Positions 59,721 through 64,000 of a DNA stretch of 64,000 nt are shown one piece after another. A model generated the notes under the pieces. That model was given only the letters and a program-made list of their open reading frames with translations. It was not told the DNA's origin and searched no databases. This stretch comes from Ottelia alismoides. Its lineage: Eukaryota > Streptophyta > Magnoliopsida > Alismatales > Hydrocharitaceae. The DNA lies in contig JAZKJV010000154.1 in assembly GCA_037367405.1 (NCBI GenBank), forward strand, positions 479,304 through 543,303, written 5' to 3'. A program made the position numbers and the translations under genes. The first letter of the stretch is position 1, and each line of letters begins with the position of its first letter.

Positions 59721-59847
59721 AAGCCCTCGACGACATCCCTGGTGATAGCAGGAACACGTCGGGCCTTTCGGGAGACCAAGGAGGTGTCGAATTGAGGTGT
59801 ATCCCTTCCCCGGAGGTCTCGCCGGAGCTCTCTTCCCGCGCGCCTTG

Positions 59848-60078
59848 GTGAGGTCTTCTTCCTCCTTGCTCTATTATTTACTGAGCTCTTAGAGTAGTTA
59901 CCTGCGTTTCGCCCTCCATTCTCCATCGCCTAAGCATCATCGAATCCTTGGGATTTCGCGTTGGCCGGCCTCGAGTTTCGCCGGCCGACGTCGAATCATT
60001 TCACGTCGCCAATTGCGTTTTTCCACCCCCCGCAGGGTCGGGGCGTTTTGCCCCCGACTCTTTAACTCTCTTCTGCAG
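59848..60078 (+). other. Possible intron in LTR copy B
   Basis: TTG/GTGAGG (59,845-59,853) fits a 5' splice site. CTCTCTTCTGCAG (to 60,078), followed by GTGAGG, fits a 3' splice site. It lies downstream of the TATA-like box. No transcript evidence; weak call. Confidence 0.25.
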
Positions 60079-62037
60079 GTGAGGAGCACAGCATAGCACC
60101 TAGGACTGATTTTGATCGTCCGCCGGAGCTACTTGGAGCCTTCGCGGGTGCGACACAGCGCTCCGCCGAGAGTTTTGAGGGTCCCAGGTGATCAGCAAAT
60201 CCCCAGGAGGAGTTTGGGCCGCCTTGGAGCTTCCCAGCACACCAGAGAAGCCTTGGATCGCCGGAGGAAAGTCGCCTCGGTGCCGTTCTTCCATGTTCAT
60301 CCTCGTCGCCTCCCCGCCGTTCGATCTGAAGAGCAGCCCCAGTTTGATTTTGAGCCCTTGGATTAGGCCCTCCAGCAGCCGTGGATTTCGATCTGAGATC
60401 TAATCTGGGTCGTAGCAGCTGAAGCGTCATCGACCATTGGATCCGTGCCACGCGTCTTAAGTGATGATCAATCAGCCGTTGGATTGCGCCCTCTGGGTAT
60501 TTTGCACCGCCACCCAGAAAAGTTTTGTATTTAAATATTCGCACTTAAACTTTCATTTGCCATTTTATTTATTTTGTATATTTTGCATTTCAGCCCCCGA
60601 CTTTTGTTTAATTGCGTTAAGATCCCTATCCACGTCACCCCACGTGCCTGGCGCACGTGAGGCGTGGACATTTTGTGGGGGACCCCCTGTGGGTTGTTTC
60701 ATTTCATTTTAGTCCACAAATATTTTATTGCAGTATATTATCTTTGGATCAATTGTAGTTGAGCCCCTAAGATATTTGTTATTTAAGCTCTGGTTCCTAC
60801 TAGGTGGGCGTGCATAAGCACGTGGATCGGGTAATTTTGCAAAGGGACCCCTACGGGTATGAATATTTGTAATTAGTCCATTAATTGTATTATCTAGTTG
60901 TTTATTTTGTGATAAAATTACATTTTGACCCTCGACTTTCACATAATTGCAAATTAGTCCTCGCCAGTAATGATTTTTCCTTTCATTTCTTTTATTTGTT
61001 TCATGCATCTATAAATTCCAAAATATCACCAAAAAATTACCTTAAGCTCCTGTTGTATTGTATTATTATGCCATATTTTTAGTTTGCATTTTTATTGCAT
61101 TTTCATATTTATAAAAAATAAAAACAAGCATTTTCAGCCCTATTTGCATTATAAAATCCATAAAAATTATAAAAAACCTTAGAAAATTCCTAAAAAAATA
61201 TATATTGCTTATTTTACTGTACTGAAACTTCTATCCAAAAATCACTAAAAAATACAAAAGAAAACCCATAAAAATTATAAAACTCTAAAAATCTTCATAA
61301 AAACCTTAAAAATTCCTAAACAAATCCTAAAAATACATTTTTTGACTCTGAGATTTCTCTGCTCTATTAGCTTTATTTTAAAGTCAATTTGAGGAGTTTT
61401 GGACACTATTTGTTATTTTTCATCCTCATTTCAATTTCAGCCAGCAATTTGTTTCACTGTTTACTAGTATTTTTTACTTTAAAATACCAAAAAAATTTAG
61501 GAAAATATAGAGAAATCACAAAAAAACATTAGAAAAATATAAGCACAAAAATATTTTATTTTCTGTATTTTGAGTATTTTTCCTTATTTTTACCTCTCTC
61601 TTATCTCTAGTATGTATATATATTCCTTATATATTATATCTTTATTAAAAGAAAAAGGAAATACAATATAAAAAGAAAATACAAAAATCAGTAGATTAAA
61701 AATCAAAATACAAAAAAAAATAAAATTAAAAAAAAATAAAAAATATAAAACAAAAAACCCACAAAAAGTCCCAATTGGCTAAGTAGTTCACAAGACATAG
61801 GGCTTGACTTCTTGTTCTGACCACTTTACTCCTTTGCTTCCTGTGATCGACCCCTACATGCTTGCCACTATACATTCTTGGTAGGGTATAATAAATTTTG
61901 ATCCTTGCTCTTGATTGCTTAATTAATTGTGTGGGTTCATTGTTGATAAACGTGAATGCCTGAGTAGTCCCCTCAGCGACAGTGAGTCTGATCTGTTACA
62001 CCATTACTTAGTGGCTCTCGCTTTTCCATTTTTCAAA

Positions 62038-62055
62038 TGGTGCTGTTGCCGGGGA
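62038..62055 (+). other. Primer-binding site, tRNA-Asp (copy B)
   Basis: TGGTGCTGTTGCCGGGGA, 16/18, both changes C to T, two bases after the LTR. Confidence 0.85.
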
Positions 62056-63876
62056 GCGTCTGCTAGTAGAGTAGACTTGCGTCTTTTTACTTGCTTAGCA
62101 TTTTTGCATATCTTATTTTATTGTATGATTAATTTTGGAACTGTCTGACATTTCTTTCTGGTTTTCTTGCGAGGGACCACGGATCGAGGAGGATTGCCTA
62201 GGGGACCCTGAGCAACCTTGAGAAGCAGAGCCGGCTATTCTATCCTAGCCGACATGAGAGAGAAGGAGGACTTGAGAGAGAGAGGATAGTTAGCTTTTTA
62301 TTATTTTTTATGTGAGAGGGATTTTTTATTAATTTGTAATAATACAGGTACCTTGGACTCTTGGACATTCGGGCTTAATTTCCAAGTGTTTGTTCACTTA
62401 GGGGCTCACCATAGTTTTGTCACGTTTTCACCGCCTTTTTTATTTTGTTTTTCGGTTTGTTTTCTCTCTTTTGTGGAATGAGCCCTTAGTCTTTAGGTTT
62501 GCTTGATCGTGTAATCTAAGGCCAAACATCTAACAACCATTGCATGCATCTATAGTCTTCTCGTTTGGACTTAGAAATAATTAATTGCGAAAGTACTCAG
62601 TCTCGAAGCTGTGTGCCGCTAGAGGCCATATACAGCGCTGGCAGGATCCGTTGTGGCGGACAACAATTGGCATCAGAGATCGGACTTAGGCTTCGATCTG
62701 AGTACTTAGCATTTGGTTCTTCACGTGTAGCAATTGCCTGCCTAGGATGATTTCCATGTGCATATCGGCATATAGATTAGGTTTATAAATTCGTGTTTTG
62801 CATCCCACATGGAGAGAGCTGGGAGGCACTGTAAGTCTTCTAACGTGGCATTCATCATCTAGGCACAAAGGTGAGATTTCCATCTTGGTGTCGTCTTGAA
62901 TTGCTTTTCCGATCTTCTCCATCTCATTTTGGATCAAATAGGACTCAAAGAAAATACCAAAAATGTTAGGCGCTTGTATTGAATCCACTCAAAACAAGTG
63001 ATAACACAAAAAAATAAAAAAGGGACTGCTAAAAATACTTGACCTAAATAAAACTTATTAATTGGACTCATTGCCTTGGGGTGAGCAAAGCCCTCATTTG
63101 TTTTCAGGTTGCATAGGAAGGTTTCCTTCCTAGTGAGGTGAGCGTCGTCGTAAGGATTAGAGCCCAAAACCCAGTCTGTGGCTGCCTTGTGTATTGCATG
63201 GATTTCCGAAGTATTGGCGCTTCTATCATACGTAGACGAGTAGGGCTTGGTCGACATTGATGACTCTCTATTGTGTAGAGCATTGACCTTGGCTGAAGTA
63301 TCGGGCATAGGCCACGCCTTCACAGGGGTGTCTGTCTCATCGTCTTGCGTCCGAGTAGGTTCTCGCACGCTCACGGGTGATTCTGTTGTGAGTGAGATCC
63401 GAAGTATTGGTTTCACCTATCGGCTTTCTCCCTCTATTTTCTTTGGCTGAGTAGGGATCCAGGAAGGGTTACAAGGACCTCAAAAAGTGCATACTACAGG
63501 TTACACAGGAGGAGGACAAGTACGTGATACTTTTCTGGCAGTACTCTCTCTCCTATAGGCGTAGCGCTCTAAGGACTCGTGACAAGATAATTACCTGAAA
63601 ATCAAATCTAAAACTCATAAAGATAATTGCCGAACCTTCACGGCTTCATGGGTCGAGTTGGTGAATCCATTGCTTTGGGTTTTGATTGATTAGTTGTCTT
63701 AAGGTCAAGATTAAAAACATCGCGCATTTGCACTATTTTTGCTCTCCTTCCATTTGACCCTTGCTCATTGTGAGCCTCCTACTGTTTTATAGTCCTTTTA
63801 TTTCTTATTTACCCTCATGCTCTTCATCCATCATCTTTCCCTTTTGACCTTCTCAAGATGTCATCACACGGATGGT
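62056..63876 (+). other. Leader and internal fragment after copy B
   Basis: 62,056-62,880 is related to the Alpha leader (46,178-46,990). 62,880-63,876 is unassigned. Minus ORF 63,416-62,934 (160 aa) and overlapping + ORF 63,247-63,450 have no known motif and are probably chance. No gag, protease or RT found. Confidence 0.55.
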
Positions 63877-64000
63877 TGATGAATCTCCATTTCATCACCT
63901 TTATTCTATCATTTTGGTCTCAAAAACCCCAGCAAATGCATGTAAATAGCATCAAATAGTATATAATAGCATTCATGATTCATTGTATCAATTCCACATT
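63877..64000 (+). repeat. Athila/Tat-like LTR start (copy A), runs off window
   Basis: TGATGAA-TCTCCAT-TTCATCA, then TTTATTCTATCATTTTGG as in copy B. By eye roughly 70-75% identical to the first 120 bp of copy B. The preceding bases (CACACGGATGGT) are not a PPT, so it is more likely a separate insertion than the 3' LTR of copy B. Confidence 0.65.

Larger units (their letters stand above)
58248..62035 (+). repeat. Athila/Tat-like LTR, CpG-rich (copy B), 3.8 kb
   Basis: Starts with hairpin TGATGAA-N7-TTCATCA and ends TTTTTCA before AA and a PBS. Complete at both ends. A CpG-rich block runs 59,440-60,680, much richer in CG than the same block of copies G or C. It is followed by the family phrases TTTTGCAAAGGGACCCC and AATTGCAAATTAGTCC, then AT-rich text. 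ORFs of up to 160 codons at 60,062-60,544 lie in the CpG block, open on both strands, and look spurious. Confidence 0.8.

Noticed and set aside
60062..60544. 160-codon minus ORF in LTR copy B
   Set aside because: It is in the CpG-rich block with other open frames on both strands; no recognisable protein.
62934..63416. 160-codon minus ORF after copy B
   Set aside because: No known domain, overlaps a + ORF, and is not seen in the related Alpha leader.

Overview
This window is plant nuclear DNA made almost wholly of LTR retrotransposons stacked on and inside one another. The evidence is Ty1/copia and Ty3/gypsy polyprotein remnants, long TG...CA LTRs, primer-binding sites (PBS) matching plant tRNA-Asp (TGGCGCC-type) and tRNA-iMet (TGGTAT-type), and heavy decay of coding sequence. 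It suggests heterochromatin of a flowering plant with a repeat-rich genome; the species cannot be told. I found no host gene, tRNA, rRNA or CRISPR array.

Layout. (1) 1-4,749: old LTR and gag debris of an Athila/Tat-like Ty3 family. (2) 4,750-29,880: a decayed + strand Ty3/gypsy chromovirus-like element. Its 5' LTR is split by a minus-strand Ty1/copia element (7,141-25,028), and that element is split in turn by a young + strand element, here called Beta (13,677-21,029). Beta is complete: near-identical LTRs, a TTAAC target duplication, an exact tRNA-Asp PBS and a polypurine tract (PPT). (3) 29,881-31,856: the first half of an Athila/Tat-like LTR. (4) 31,857-37,361: a second truncated minus-strand copia element. 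(5) 37,362-44,023: a minus-strand Athila-like element with LTR, PBS, leader ORF and gag, fused to the copia remnant at an abrupt breakpoint. (6) 44,024-55,339: an element here called Alpha. It has LTR, PBS, a gag-like ORF and a dead protease but no visible reverse transcriptase, then an array of PPT-like motifs, a PPT and a 3' LTR. (7) 55,340-58,247: minus-strand LTR tails. (8) 58,248-64,000: a CpG-rich 3.8 kb LTR with PBS and leader, then another LTR start that runs off the window.

The only long intact gene is the 557-codon ORF of Beta (16,205-17,878). It joins an unrecognised N-terminus to what looks like the tail of an Athila/Tat retropepsin and a long acidic region. It lacks a protease active site, reverse transcriptase, RNase H and integrase, so Beta must move, if it moves, with enzymes from another element. 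Alpha has the same plan: tRNA-Asp PBS, a short gag/protease-like ORF, several copies of a PPT-like motif far from the 3' LTR, and a long non-coding 3' region. This points to a shared kind of non-autonomous element and is the most interesting signal here.

All functions are inferred by reading motifs by eye. Element boundaries are exact where an LTR terminus, PBS or target duplication is visible, and approximate (tens to hundreds of bases) elsewhere.
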